This document shows positions 51,680 to 60,238 of a DNA stretch of 64,000 nucleotides, piece after piece. Position 1 is the first letter of the stretch. Every line of letters begins with the position of its first letter. The translations under genes were made by a program, and so were the position numbers. The notes beneath the pieces are model-generated. The model was not told the origin of the DNA. It ran no database searches and worked only from the letters and a program-made list of their open reading frames with translations. Origin of the DNA: Microbulbifer variabilis (lineage in GTDB: Bacteria; Pseudomonadota; Gammaproteobacteria; Pseudomonadales; Cellvibrionaceae); contig NZ_JAIVKI010000004.1 in assembly GCF_020524905.1 (NCBI RefSeq), positions 186,001 through 250,000 on the forward strand, given 5' to 3'.

Positions 51680-54619
51680 TTACAACGAGGCCGCAACATG
51701 AGCGGGCGGCAAGTGATCTCGATGACCCAAGTAATAATCCCTGGAATTTTCGCATTCAACCAATTGCGTTTTCTGGAGGATGTATGGCCTAAACCCTTGC
51801 TCGGTATATACTGAGCAGGCCTCAGAGTCGGGATCGAGAGCGACCAATTGAATCCAATGATTGTTAATCAAACGGGCGAGCGCGGGTGCACGGTTGAGAA
51901 TCTTCTCAAGTATTTGCAGCTTTGCTTCCACCACCAAAAGCAAACGAACAGGCTCGTGTATTTCTACCATCTGCCAGGGCAATCCGGTACGTAAATCAGA
52001 AGCGTGTCCATCCATGACACCGATCAACCCAGTAATGTTATGAGGCAATTTGCTGCCACATCCATAACCTGCCGGATCGACAAAGCTAAAATAATATTCG
52101 AGATTTATCCCTGCACCAACCGGCCCCACCGACAACAACAGCTCGCGTAAAATATCCCCTGTGGCATCCACGGTAGAATCGTATGAAACCAAAAACGCCC
52201 GGCGATCAAGGAACAAGCCACGCGTGCGACTGCGTCGGCCTACTACACAAAGGGAATTAGTGGCATGGCCGTACTCTGGACGAGGTTCGGCCAAATCATT
52301 CGCATGCACTCGCGCATATTCCAAAGCCTGCTGCGGAGATAAAGACAGAGGTGTGGTCTCGAAACGACGACAACGCTCATGTGCATCAAGAACACAAGCG
52401 CGATTGAAAGCGTCCTTCACCAGCTTAAAGCAGTCAAGTAAAGGCGCCGGAATTAAATCTTCATCGTAGTAGGTCATCACATCATCGCACGTATTGTGAT
52501 ATGCACCGACAAACCAGGTTTCAGGTGAGATAATAAGATCGCGCTCTGCCAACGTCTGACGAACCATTGGGTGGTTTGCCATGGCGGCAAAAACACGCGC
52601 GTTTGGCCCGCCTCGACCTCCTCCCGTGGCACCGCAATCGTGCGCTGCTTCATGAGGGTTATTGAGACTGGAAGAACCATGCCCAACAAACACAACGATG
52701 GGGCTATACTGCCCGAGAAGGTTCATTGTGCGTAGAGTATTTTCAACAATCTCGCACATCTCTCGAATTGAATAACCAATTTTGATGGGTCCATCAGAAT
52801 CGCACTCCCGCTCTATTTGCAAACGACTGATAGGTTTGGGGATATGCCCGCGCAGGAAGTGCTCCCATCGTAAATAGGCTCGTGGAGACAAGCTGCGAAC
52901 AATTAAACTGGGCAGACTAAACCAACCAAAAATAGCGCTGAAAAATGTACCGCGGGTCAAGGTTTTACTGGCAACATCTGCCAAATGCAACCACCTACCT
53001 CGACGCAGTTTAGCGAGTTTATAACGCTGATGAGCTTGTTCATCACTCACGACTTCGCGAATAAAATGCTGCGGCTGGACAACAACCGGACACAGTGGTT
53101 TACCTCTAATATCATCAACACCTTGATATTCAATAGCCGCGCCGAAAAATCCGGCAAAGCCAAAAGTCTCGACCTGGGGTAAAGTCTCCTCCAAATGGCG
53201 TCGCAGGGACTCCTCGCGATCATCAATACAAAAAACGGCTTGAGCGACTGGCCGCTTGAACGCTGTGGCGTGTGCCACCTGATAACGTGTATGCAACGTC
53301 AATGCATCTAACACTTGTGCTTGATAATGGTGCTCATAGGACAAATGCCAAACCTTGCGGCGGTCCAACTCCCCAAACTCGTGTACCATTGCCAGCCAGT
53401 AGCGGCGTATATCCACATTCGCTAAAACTGACATATTCGGCAGAAAATGCTGAGCGGCTAGAAAACTTTCGTAAGCCAGGGGTAAATGCCGATGGTTAAG
53501 TTCGTCTGAGCGCTGGTTTGTAAATTGCTGTCGCAGGGTTTGCCAATCGAGCGGTTGACCAAACGTATCCTGCATAAGCTTTTGTGCCGAAGTTACTTCC
53601 AACAACAAGCGGACAGCCAAAAAGTCCTCTATGCGCGCATACGCCTCATGTACTGGCGCATGATCAGGGCGCTGTTGTAAATGAAAGAACATCCCAGCCC
53701 AACCGCGCAACGCAAGTAAAGATTGCAGGAGAAACTCACGCTCATGACCTTCACCAATTGCCAAAACATTGAGTGCCCAGGCAATGGTTTGCAATGCCGT
53801 CAAATTCTGCTTTTGGTGCAATTTAAGCGTCTCCCGTAATCCCGCTAACGCAGGATTAGGCGCGAGGAATGGCTGCTGATATAACTTTCGAAAACAAACC
53901 AGCAGCCCCTCCTCGCGCTGCGGCATTGGCCAATGTGCAACACCTTGATCAAGAAACGCACCACACAACCGAATTAGCAGCGGATGGACAATTTCATCAG
54001 TATCCACCCCGCTGAGTGGCAATAATAAATCGCGCAAACGCACTGGTGTGCCTGTCTCACTGTTAAACGCAATCGCCTCATCGACAAGTGACGACCACAA
54101 CTTTGACAATGGTTCTGCCACCGAGGAGGAATTCGCACGCCACTGCAAGCATAGCTGTTGTCGCCGTGCAAGAGGTAAACGGTGATCCAGCTTTTGGTGG
54201 ATTCGCTGTTCGTCACAAAGGTAATTAACGGTGGCCGCATCCAAAGATTTAAACGGTGCGGTCATACGTCGGAACCTAAATTGCGTGCGAGTCAACCCGA
54301 TATTCACAACATCGTCGCTAGCGTCGGCGTATTGGTCGGCCAAGACTGAATGAAGATCGCGTTCTGAAATTCTGCCATCCTCAAAAAACTGACGATAACT
54401 ATCCTCATCCAAGAAAGGCTCGGTACCAAATAAAGTAGCCGCTGCTACAACAGCCTCTTCAAACGGCAATTGTTCAAACTGATGCAAGGTATTGTGATGT
54501 ACAAATGCGTGTAATGGTGGCTGACTTGGCAACCAGTGCGACACCTCCTCTATAAGTGCTTGCAGCGCCTCGAGAGTTTGGTCCACTAAAGGCGCGTGAA
54601 TGGATGCTGGCTGAGTCAT
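51680..54619 (-). CDS. dabA: DabA-type (DUF2309) zinc protein of the inorganic-carbon uptake complex
   Basis: A 979-residue soluble protein of the DUF2309/UPF0753 family. DabA proteins resemble beta-carbonic anhydrases at their zinc site. The four expected ligands are present with the right spacing: Cys464 and Asp466 in FCIDDREES, His647 in FVGHGSS and Cys662 in HDCGA (a 15-residue gap). The N-terminal HAFVHHNTLHQFE block is also a family signature. It overlaps sulP by 4 nt (ATGA) and is 3 nt from dabB. Role inferred: vectorial CO2 to bicarbonate conversion at the inner membrane. Confidence 0.9.
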   Translation of the reverse strand: MTQPASIHAPLVDQTLEALQALIEEVSHWLPSQPPLHAFVHHNTLHQFEQLPFEEAVVAAATLFGTEPFLDEDSYRQFFEDGRISERDLHSVLADQYADASDDVVNIGLTRTQFRFRRMTAPFKSLDAATVNYLCDEQRIHQKLDHRLPLARRQQLCLQWRANSSSVAEPLSKLWSSLVDEAIAFNSETGTPVRLRDLLLPLSGVDTDEIVHPLLIRLCGAFLDQGVAHWPMPQREEGLLVCFRKLYQQPFLAPNPALAGLRETLKLHQKQNLTALQTIAWALNVLAIGEGHEREFLLQSLLALRGWAGMFFHLQQRPDHAPVHEAYARIEDFLAVRLLLEVTSAQKLMQDTFGQPLDWQTLRQQFTNQRSDELNHRHLPLAYESFLAAQHFLPNMSVLANVDIRRYWLAMVHEFGELDRRKVWHLSYEHHYQAQVLDALTLHTRYQVAHATAFKRPVAQAVFCIDDREESLRRHLEETLPQVETFGFAGFFGAAIEYQGVDDIRGKPLCPVVVQPQHFIREVVSDEQAHQRYKLAKLRRGRWLHLADVASKTLTRGTFFSAIFGWFSLPSLIVRSLSPRAYLRWEHFLRGHIPKPISRLQIERECDSDGPIKIGYSIREMCEIVENTLRTMNLLGQYSPIVVFVGHGSSSLNNPHEAAHDCGATGGGRGGPNARVFAAMANHPMVRQTLAERDLIISPETWFVGAYHNTCDDVMTYYDEDLIPAPLLDCFKLVKDAFNRACVLDAHERCRRFETTPLSLSPQQALEYARVHANDLAEPRPEYGHATNSLCVVGRRSRTRGLFLDRRAFLVSYDSTVDATGDILRELLLSVGPVGAGINLEYYFSFVDPAGYGCGSKLPHNITGLIGVMDGHASDLRTGLPWQMVEIHEPVRLLLVVEAKLQILEKILNRAPALARLINNHWIQLVALDPDSEACSVYTEQGFRPYILQKTQLVECENSRDYYLGHRDHLPPAHVAASL

Positions 54620-56214
54620 GGATACACCTTCAAACGGGTAGCGAGGGGGTGTTGAGTAAGGGCTTTGAGGCCGTCTAACCCTTTAATGGAAACATGAAGA
54701 TTCGGCAATTCCTGCGCAATCGCTTCAATTCGACTTAAAAAAGTGTGATCGACTAGCGTCGTATCCGACAAATTCACCACTATCTCTGCGCAACCCTGAG
54801 GCGCCTTACCTAATTGTGTTCGAATTGGTAATATGGCAGCAAAGGTCGCGGCACCATGCACCTTCAATATGCGCACTTTGCCTTCCTGTGTGGCCGTGAC
54901 CTGTGGCATAAACAATGCCCGCAGCGGCGCGCCGCGTAAGAGGTGCAAAACTATTTTAAGCACCAACCCGGTGGCCACACCAGTCAGCAAATCCGTAGCC
55001 AACGTCACCACCAGTGTTGTCGAAAATAGCAGCAGCTGGTCCACACCAATTTTCCGCGCGTGAAACAACTGCTGTAGAGAGGCTAATCGTGCGCCGGTAA
55101 ATACCAGCATAGCGGCCAATACGGCGAGGGGTATCTTACTCAACAACGCTGGCGCCGCCGCTACAAAAATCAATAAAAATACGCCGTGAAAAAAGTTTGA
55201 CCAACGGGTTTGCGCTCCCGCATCGACATTGGCTTTACTTCTCACAATCTCGGAAATCATGGGTAAACCACCAATGAATGCGCAAAGCAGATTACCAATA
55301 CCTGTGGCAAAGAGGTCACTGTTGAGCCTGGAGGACTCGCGTTGGGGATCCATCGAATCAACGGCGAGCACACTTAATATGGATTCAATTGTGCCAATTA
55401 ATGCAAACATAATTACGTACTTCCAGGATGCCGCGCTAAAGACTACGGAAAATTCAGGAAAGGTAATCACATCCAGCAGCGAACCCGGTAGTTGCACCAA
55501 ATAGTCGGGACCAATTTCGTAGGTATGGTGCAAAAACTCATAGTTATGGCTTTGTGAAAGGTTTAAGGCGAGAGCCAGGGGAACGGTAATCAACAACACC
55601 ATAATCGGCGCCGGCAAAGCTCGCAGCCACGCAAAACGCATGCGCTGCAAAATTACCATTAGTGCCAGAGACAGGAGTCCAAGCAGCATGATTTCTGGGT
55701 TACCATGCATAACGCTGTGCGGTATTTCCGCCAACAATTCTAAGGGTTCTTTTGCTACGGGTGTAACACCCAACATAACGTGTGCTTGTTTTGCGATAAT
55801 AATTACACCAATTGCCGCCAACATTCCGTGCACAACTGAAGGTGACATGACAATTCCAATTGTCGCCGCGCGTAGAAATGCAAAGCCAATCTGTATTGCT
55901 GCGGCCACTACACCGACGGCGAGTGTACGCTCGTATCCTAATTGCATATCACCTTGCCCTAGCTCCATAACGGCACCAATGGCAATGACGATAAGACCCG
56001 CAGCAGGACCTTTGATTGTTAACTTTGCACCGCCGATAAAGGTGGACAATATGCCACCCACAACGGCTGTCAAGATACCCGCAACAGCGGGAAAACCGCT
56101 GGCCATAGCAATACCCAAACAAAGCGGTAAAGCAATTAAAAAAACTAAAAAACCAGATTTAAGATCTGCCACAGTAGGCGTACCTATCGCGGGCCTAACA
56201 AATGCGTGAGGCAT
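54616..56214 (-). CDS. SulP family anion (probable bicarbonate) transporter with STAS domain
   Basis: A 532-residue SLC26/SulP protein. Two inverted membrane repeats (VADLKSGFLVFLIALPLCLGIAMASGFP opens the first) span about 1-430. The C-terminal STAS domain (about 445-532) has VVNLSDTTLVDHTFLSRIEAI, the usual switch-helix region. SulP proteins move sulfate, bicarbonate or other anions; the overlap with dabA points to bicarbonate. It is the first gene of the tight operon. Confidence 0.85.
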   Translation of the reverse strand: MPHAFVRPAIGTPTVADLKSGFLVFLIALPLCLGIAMASGFPAVAGILTAVVGGILSTFIGGAKLTIKGPAAGLIVIAIGAVMELGQGDMQLGYERTLAVGVVAAAIQIGFAFLRAATIGIVMSPSVVHGMLAAIGVIIIAKQAHVMLGVTPVAKEPLELLAEIPHSVMHGNPEIMLLGLLSLALMVILQRMRFAWLRALPAPIMVLLITVPLALALNLSQSHNYEFLHHTYEIGPDYLVQLPGSLLDVITFPEFSVVFSAASWKYVIMFALIGTIESILSVLAVDSMDPQRESSRLNSDLFATGIGNLLCAFIGGLPMISEIVRSKANVDAGAQTRWSNFFHGVFLLIFVAAAPALLSKIPLAVLAAMLVFTGARLASLQQLFHARKIGVDQLLLFSTTLVVTLATDLLTGVATGLVLKIVLHLLRGAPLRALFMPQVTATQEGKVRILKVHGAATFAAILPIRTQLGKAPQGCAEIVVNLSDTTLVDHTFLSRIEAIAQELPNLHVSIKGLDGLKALTQHPLATRLKVYP

Positions 56215-56369
56215 AATATATTCTCCCTAGAGAAATACTGGGTGACTTACCGTGAATAAATAATTCAAAGAGTTTTATTTGGTGAATGCGCGAAGGTGGC
56301 GATAATCTAGCTGCAAACTAAAATTTAAAGATTGTTGACAGCATTAGCCAGCACGCACAAAACTGGTAA

Positions 56370-56738
56370 TTATGCGTAGAACGCAGGTGGACCGCGCGCG
56401 AGAGGACGTGATGTGTTTTTTCTGGCGAAATGTTCAAGAGGAAGCGAAGCAAAAAATTGAATATGAAGAAAAAATGAAGGCTTATCAGTCAAAGCCATGA
56501 ATCGAGGATCCTCATCATCGGACTCGGACTCGGACTCGGACTCGATTAAGTCGTCGCATAAAACTTCTTGTGCACCATCGCAAGATATAAAGCACGAACT
56601 AACTAGCTTTTTTGAATTTTGTACAGACGCCAACGTGTCGCCCAGCATATAGTGCGAAACAGCAACAATATACAGTGCCAAAGCAACCAATATCTGGCCG
56701 ATCATATATCGACGAAAGTAGTATTGATAATGCAACAT
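56370..56738 (-). CDS. Small membrane-anchored hypothetical protein upstream of the DAB operon
   Basis: A 122-residue protein of unknown function. It has an N-terminal hydrophobic helix (MIGQILVALALYIVAVSHYML) and a middle acidic, repetitive stretch (SESESESDDED) coded by four tandem copies of GACTCG on the plus strand (56521-56544). Four cysteines lie in SSCFISCDGAQEVLCDD. AGGAAG precedes ATG 56738. It is 155 nt upstream of sulP in the same direction and could be part of the same transcript. I recognise no family. Confidence 0.6.
   Translation of the reverse strand: MLHYQYYFRRYMIGQILVALALYIVAVSHYMLGDTLASVQNSKKLVSSCFISCDGAQEVLCDDLIESESESESDDEDPRFMALTDKPSFFLHIQFFASLPLEHFARKNTSRPLARGPPAFYA
56521..56544. 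repeat. Four tandem copies of GACTCG
   Basis: A perfect hexamer repeat inside the small gene at 56370-56738, encoding alternating Glu and Ser on the minus strand. As multiples of six keep frame, copy-number change would lengthen or shorten the acidic stretch without a frameshift. Confidence 0.9.
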
Positions 56739-57260
56739 TTTTTCTTCCTAGGCGCCAATTAAGACAGTAGGAGAGAGCCATTATAACCCACAATTTATTT
56801 CTGCAATACAGCCCACCCAGCTCTTTTGATTTTTCGTCGCGCATTTAGTTACTAGCTATTTTTTTAATCAGAAACAACAAAACGCGACATCTTTAATATC
56901 GTAGGAATACACCCTATGCTACTCCAATATCCAAAATTGGACTTTAAACACCTCACACACATAAAAGTTCCAAAGCAAGCATAAATATTGGTTAGAAAAT
57001 TTTTTCAAATTGAAATTACGGCGCATGGTAACGCAATCCGGCGCTGCATTTTTTCGCCATTGCGTGATCATCGGAAATTATTTCTGCAGAGCGGGTTGCC
57101 AATAAAGGGGACAGGCACTCAACTATCAATGAACCCATAACCAGGCAAGAAAACGCTGAAGACAAATGCACTGGTCGATACTATAAAACACATCCATGTC
57201 GGTATGCCGCATCAGATTTACCCTTGCGGGCCGTCTAGTCAGACGTTCAAAAATATTCCA
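56739..57260. other. Non-coding region between the small gene and the IS element
   Basis: About 520 AT-rich nt with no supported gene. It must include the promoter for the minus-strand small gene. At 57105-57118 it has AAAGGGGACAGGCA, a motif I associate with the 5' ends of RAYT-like transposase genes. A related inverted copy lies at 48675-48688, beyond the other end of the DAB cluster. Confidence 0.45.
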
Positions 57261-57268
57261 AATACTTT
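57261..57268 (+). repeat. 8-bp target-site duplication, left copy
   Basis: AATACTTT directly abuts the left end of the insertion sequence; the right copy is at 58301-58308. Eight base pairs is the expected duplication for the IS1595 family. Confidence 0.9.
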
Positions 57269-57280
57269 CCTAATTACCAC

Positions 57281-58222
57281 CTATACTAAGCCAATTTTCA
57301 GCAGCCTTTCCGGCATTGGAGGTATCCGAAGAGAGACAAAAATAAGTCTTGGAATGAGTGCTGATAAGTCGAACCGTCGATTAAATCGATATTGAAATTC
57401 TGCCAAATATCGCTGCGCATATTTCGGCCTAATCGCATGGTAGGTACTACGTAGCGCACTCTTTAGATTGCCGAGTACTGTATTCACCCAATAGAACTCA
57501 AGCTCTTCAACAGAAGTTCGACCACCACCACAAACAATCTTGTCATGTACACAATCAGCCTCTGTAACAGCATTGAAGCATGCAAGGCCATCCGAGATAA
57601 CCGTGCTACCGCTGCAAAGATGCTTTTTGCTCCAGGTAGAAATCTCACTGCTCCTGAAGCCCTTGATAATGGAGAGCTTGATACGAGTGGGACGTCTATC
57701 TTTGGTTGTTTCAACGGCAGCCACAAAGGGAGTTTTACCCTTAGCTCCGCGCCCCGGCTTGCATCCAGTACGCTCACCACCGAGATAGGCGTCATCCAAT
57801 TCTATAAAACCGGACAGTTTGTACTGTTGGTCCCGCTCCATCATCACCTGCATGAGTTTCTGCTTCATACGCCAGGCAGCGTTGTAAGAGAGACCCAGAT
57901 GACGAGCCAGCTCCATAGAGGAAATACCCTTCTTATCCTAGGTGATCAGAAAGATACCGAGAAACCAAGTAGTAAGGGGCAGTTTGGTGGAGTCAAATAT
58001 CGTGCGAGAAGTAATCGATGTCTGACGTCGACACCGGTTACATTGCTTGAGCTTGCGGTAAGCGAGGTTGCAATGTTTATCATGTCCGCAGTGAGGGCAA
58101 TGGAAACCATTTGACCAACGCCATCGGCAGAGAGCATCGAAGCACTGCTCCTCTGTACTATAAGCTTTAAGGAATTGGGTCAAACTAATACCCTTCTGGA
58201 ACTGTACCTTGTTGCGAGCCAT
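57281..58222 (-). pseudogene. IS1595-family transposase interrupted by an amber codon
   Basis: N-terminal zinc-ribbon-like region (CPHCGHDKHCNLAYRKLKQCNRCRRQ) and then the DDE-type catalytic region starting with GFIELDDAYLGGE. Between them the frame reads FLIT, TAG (57938-57940), DKKGISSMELARHL. The two halves are in one frame, so a single C-to-T change (CAG to TAG) explains the break; Gln is usual here in relatives. Without suppression the protein would be 94 residues and inactive. Confidence 0.88.
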
Positions 58223-58252
58223 GGTGTATTCCCTTACAGATCAACATGACAA

Positions 58253-58286
58253 CTGTATTTATATACAGTTAAGTATGACTTGGCAA
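58253..58286 (-). promoter_or_regulatory. IS transposase promoter overlapped by a consensus LexA (SOS) box
   Basis: On the minus strand, TTGCCA (58286-58281), a 17-nt spacer and TATAAA (58263-58258) form a promoter for the transposase starting at 58222. A 16-bp CTGT-N8-ACAG palindrome (58253-58268) covers the spacer end and the -10 box, matching the E. coli SOS-box consensus at the eight conserved positions with an A/T-only centre. Confidence 0.75.
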
Positions 58287-58300
58287 GGGTGGTAATTAGG

Positions 58301-58308
58301 AATACTTT
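58301..58308 (+). repeat. 8-bp target-site duplication, right copy
   Basis: AATACTTT, identical to the copy at 57261-57268, directly next to the right inverted repeat. Confidence 0.9.
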
Positions 58309-58649
58309 TGTGGGAAGGCCGTTTCAAGTCACAGGCACTGTGTAGCGATGCCGCATTGGCAGGCTGCATGGCGTACGTCGATCTGAACCCGATAAGAGCG
58401 ACGATGACGAAGACCCCAGAGACTTCGGAACACACATCCATTAAAAAGAGAATCGCTCACTTCAAAATCAACAACGAACAACCCAGGTCGCTCAGTCAAT
58501 TTGTCGGCAACCCCAGGGAGCGCAGAGCCTGCCCCGCGAGGCTTGTCCCGAATGCTTTGGGTATGCCTCAAGGCCTACCCTTTCACCTGAGGCAATACTT
58601 CGGACAGTTTTACGCAGCTATAGTCCCGTATTCACTGTACCGTTCATAA
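58309..58649 (+). pseudogene. C-terminal remnant of an IS200/RAYT-type (Y1) transposase
   Basis: About 113 codons beginning [11 protein letters not shown] and [12 protein letters not shown], the conserved C-terminal half of REP-associated tyrosine transposases of the long form. The HUH motif and catalytic Tyr are upstream in such proteins and are not present. Sequence before the insertion site (left of 57261) does not restore them, so the gene was already truncated near the point where the IS landed. Confidence 0.75.
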
Positions 58650-58830
58650 ACCCGGGAGACTTTTGGGCATTTCAGTTCCAAACCTAACTCGTCAAAAAGT
58701 CTACCCATCAAATGTTGATTGAATTTCCGGCGAATCCCACCTATACCCCATCAAATAAGCCTGCTTTGGGGTTAAAGAACCTTCGGTGATCATATCTTCA
58801 ATAGTAATTTTCATATTCCTATGCCTTCCC

Positions 58831-59121
58831 TTAGTTATCCCTGGTAATCATTTGACGGTGGCGATAATAGCGATCAAAAATCACCTCATGACCCAGCTTT
58901 ACTGAACTACATTCATCGCCGCAAACCTTCTTCAGCTCCTCTATATCGTGCAGAGCCGCTCCATACATTTCTGAGTGTTTATGACCGTATTCTGTAACAG
59001 AATCTAGGCGCGGAATAAAAAGAGCTAAGGCAAACAACATCCCAAGCGTAAGACCTGTAAAACCCCCTCCAAAGAACTGTCCTGTAAACTTTGCCAAATT
59101 CCCATGAAGCACCCTCAGCAT
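58831..59121 (-). pseudogene. C-terminal fragment of an unidentified membrane protein
   Basis: An open stretch of 96 codons with one hydrophobic helix (GGGFTGLTLGMLFALALFIPRL) and a charged tail with two Cys (KKVCGDECSS). It has no family I recognise. Its start runs straight into the S41 remnant at about 59.10 kb in another frame, so it is probably the 3' part of a gene joined there by deletion or recombination rather than a complete gene. Confidence 0.4.
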
Positions 59122-60101
59122 AGGGACGATACTCTTCTAAATCTTCAAACTGATCAGCAAAAGAACCCCAGGCCTTATAAGCTGCAACATGCTTGGGAGT
59201 TTTCCATACAGAGCCGGGTAAATCCCGATCAGCCAATAAGAGATTATCTCCCCGGCATAGGCAGAATTACCTCCACCATTAAAACGCAAGTCAATAATCA
59301 GCCCTTTAGACTTAGTAATCTCATCGTAGTGAGATTTAAATTGCTCAACAATTGCTTCATCATGAAAACCATTTAGCGCCACATAGCCAATATCATTCTC
59401 CATCCATTTGAACTCAAACAGTTCACCATTGGAGGCGGGCTGTTTGATTGAGGCATATTCGATCTCCCTACCCCGTGCATCCCGCTTAACCTGGACACTC
59501 TTGGTCGCCCCATTTGGAGTTTCAATAGTGAATTTGGCCATGCTGCCCGGCTTTCCATCGAGAGCATCTCGAACCGTAGTATTTCAGAGAATATGTTGAG
59601 TAGAGCTGGCAATATATGGCATCACTCGCTTTTTTAAATGAGCCTCCACGGGCTGCCCATTGATCGCGACAATAATTGAGCCAGGTGGAATTTGTGACTC
59701 CAGCCCCTTTTCAACTCCTGTGATCACTGCCTTACGCCCGGCCTCAGTTAAGCGAATAGCTAGCCAGTCTATATAGCTGGAGGACATACCCTTTGGGTAA
59801 TAAATATTGGTATGACCATCTTGAAGGAAAGCATTGAGGCGCTTCAACTCGCGGTAATATTCATAGGTGCTTTGTGTTGCTAAAACTCGTGGAATAAATT
59901 CCCGATACTTAGCATCGAAGTCCAACTCGGGAACCTGTCGAAGAAAGCGAATTTATAGCTAACCTCCTTCCAATAGAGAGAAAGCCCAAATAATTTATCT
60001 GCATCAGATAAATTATCTTGAACTTTATTGGCATCCTCTGCATAAACAATACCAGCAGAGAAAACAGCCATAGAAAAAGCCAAAACAATTTTTTTAAGCA
60101 C
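59102..60101 (-). pseudogene. S41-family peptidase, N-terminal and PDZ/core part, disrupted
   Basis: Begins with a signal peptide (MLKKIVLAFSMAVFSAGIVYA) and continues with the tricorn-like S41 N-domain (LNAFLQDGHTNIYYP), PDZ-like region and GLIIDLRFNGGGNSAYAGE. Three lesions are visible: a -1 frameshift near 59935 (FFDR, then ELDFDAKYREF), an in-frame TGA at 59584-59586, and a -1 frameshift near 59237 (before DRDLPGSVWKTPKHVAAYKAW). Homology stops at about 59102, before the catalytic serine. Clearly inactive. Confidence 0.88.
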
Positions 60102-60238
60102 AACAAAAGCCCTATGGATAAAATGGCTTCTATTTTAAGGCTTGGGGATAGATGGCAAATACCGGCTACCGTTAAAAATCTGCAATTTGTCGACTATAAA
60201 AATGTAATATGGATGCATTTTCCATCTATTAGTCACTC

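Larger units (their letters stand above)
57269..58300 (-). mobile_element. IS1595-family insertion sequence (1032 bp)
   Basis: Ends are defined by terminal inverted repeats that share the first 13 nt, CCTAATTACCACC, and about 19 of 25 positions in all. They are flanked by perfect 8-bp duplications AATACTTT. The element carries one transposase gene on the minus strand and a promoter with a LexA-type box. The intact duplications suggest a fairly recent insertion, although the transposase is interrupted. Confidence 0.92.

Noticed and set aside
57938-57940. TAG in the transposase as pyrrolysine or programmed readthrough
   Set aside because: Related transposases have Gln here, one base change explains it, and nothing suggests recoding.
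59584-59586. TGA inside the S41 gene as selenocysteine
   Set aside because: No nearby SECIS-like hairpin was seen, S41 enzymes do not use selenocysteine, and the gene has two further frameshifts.
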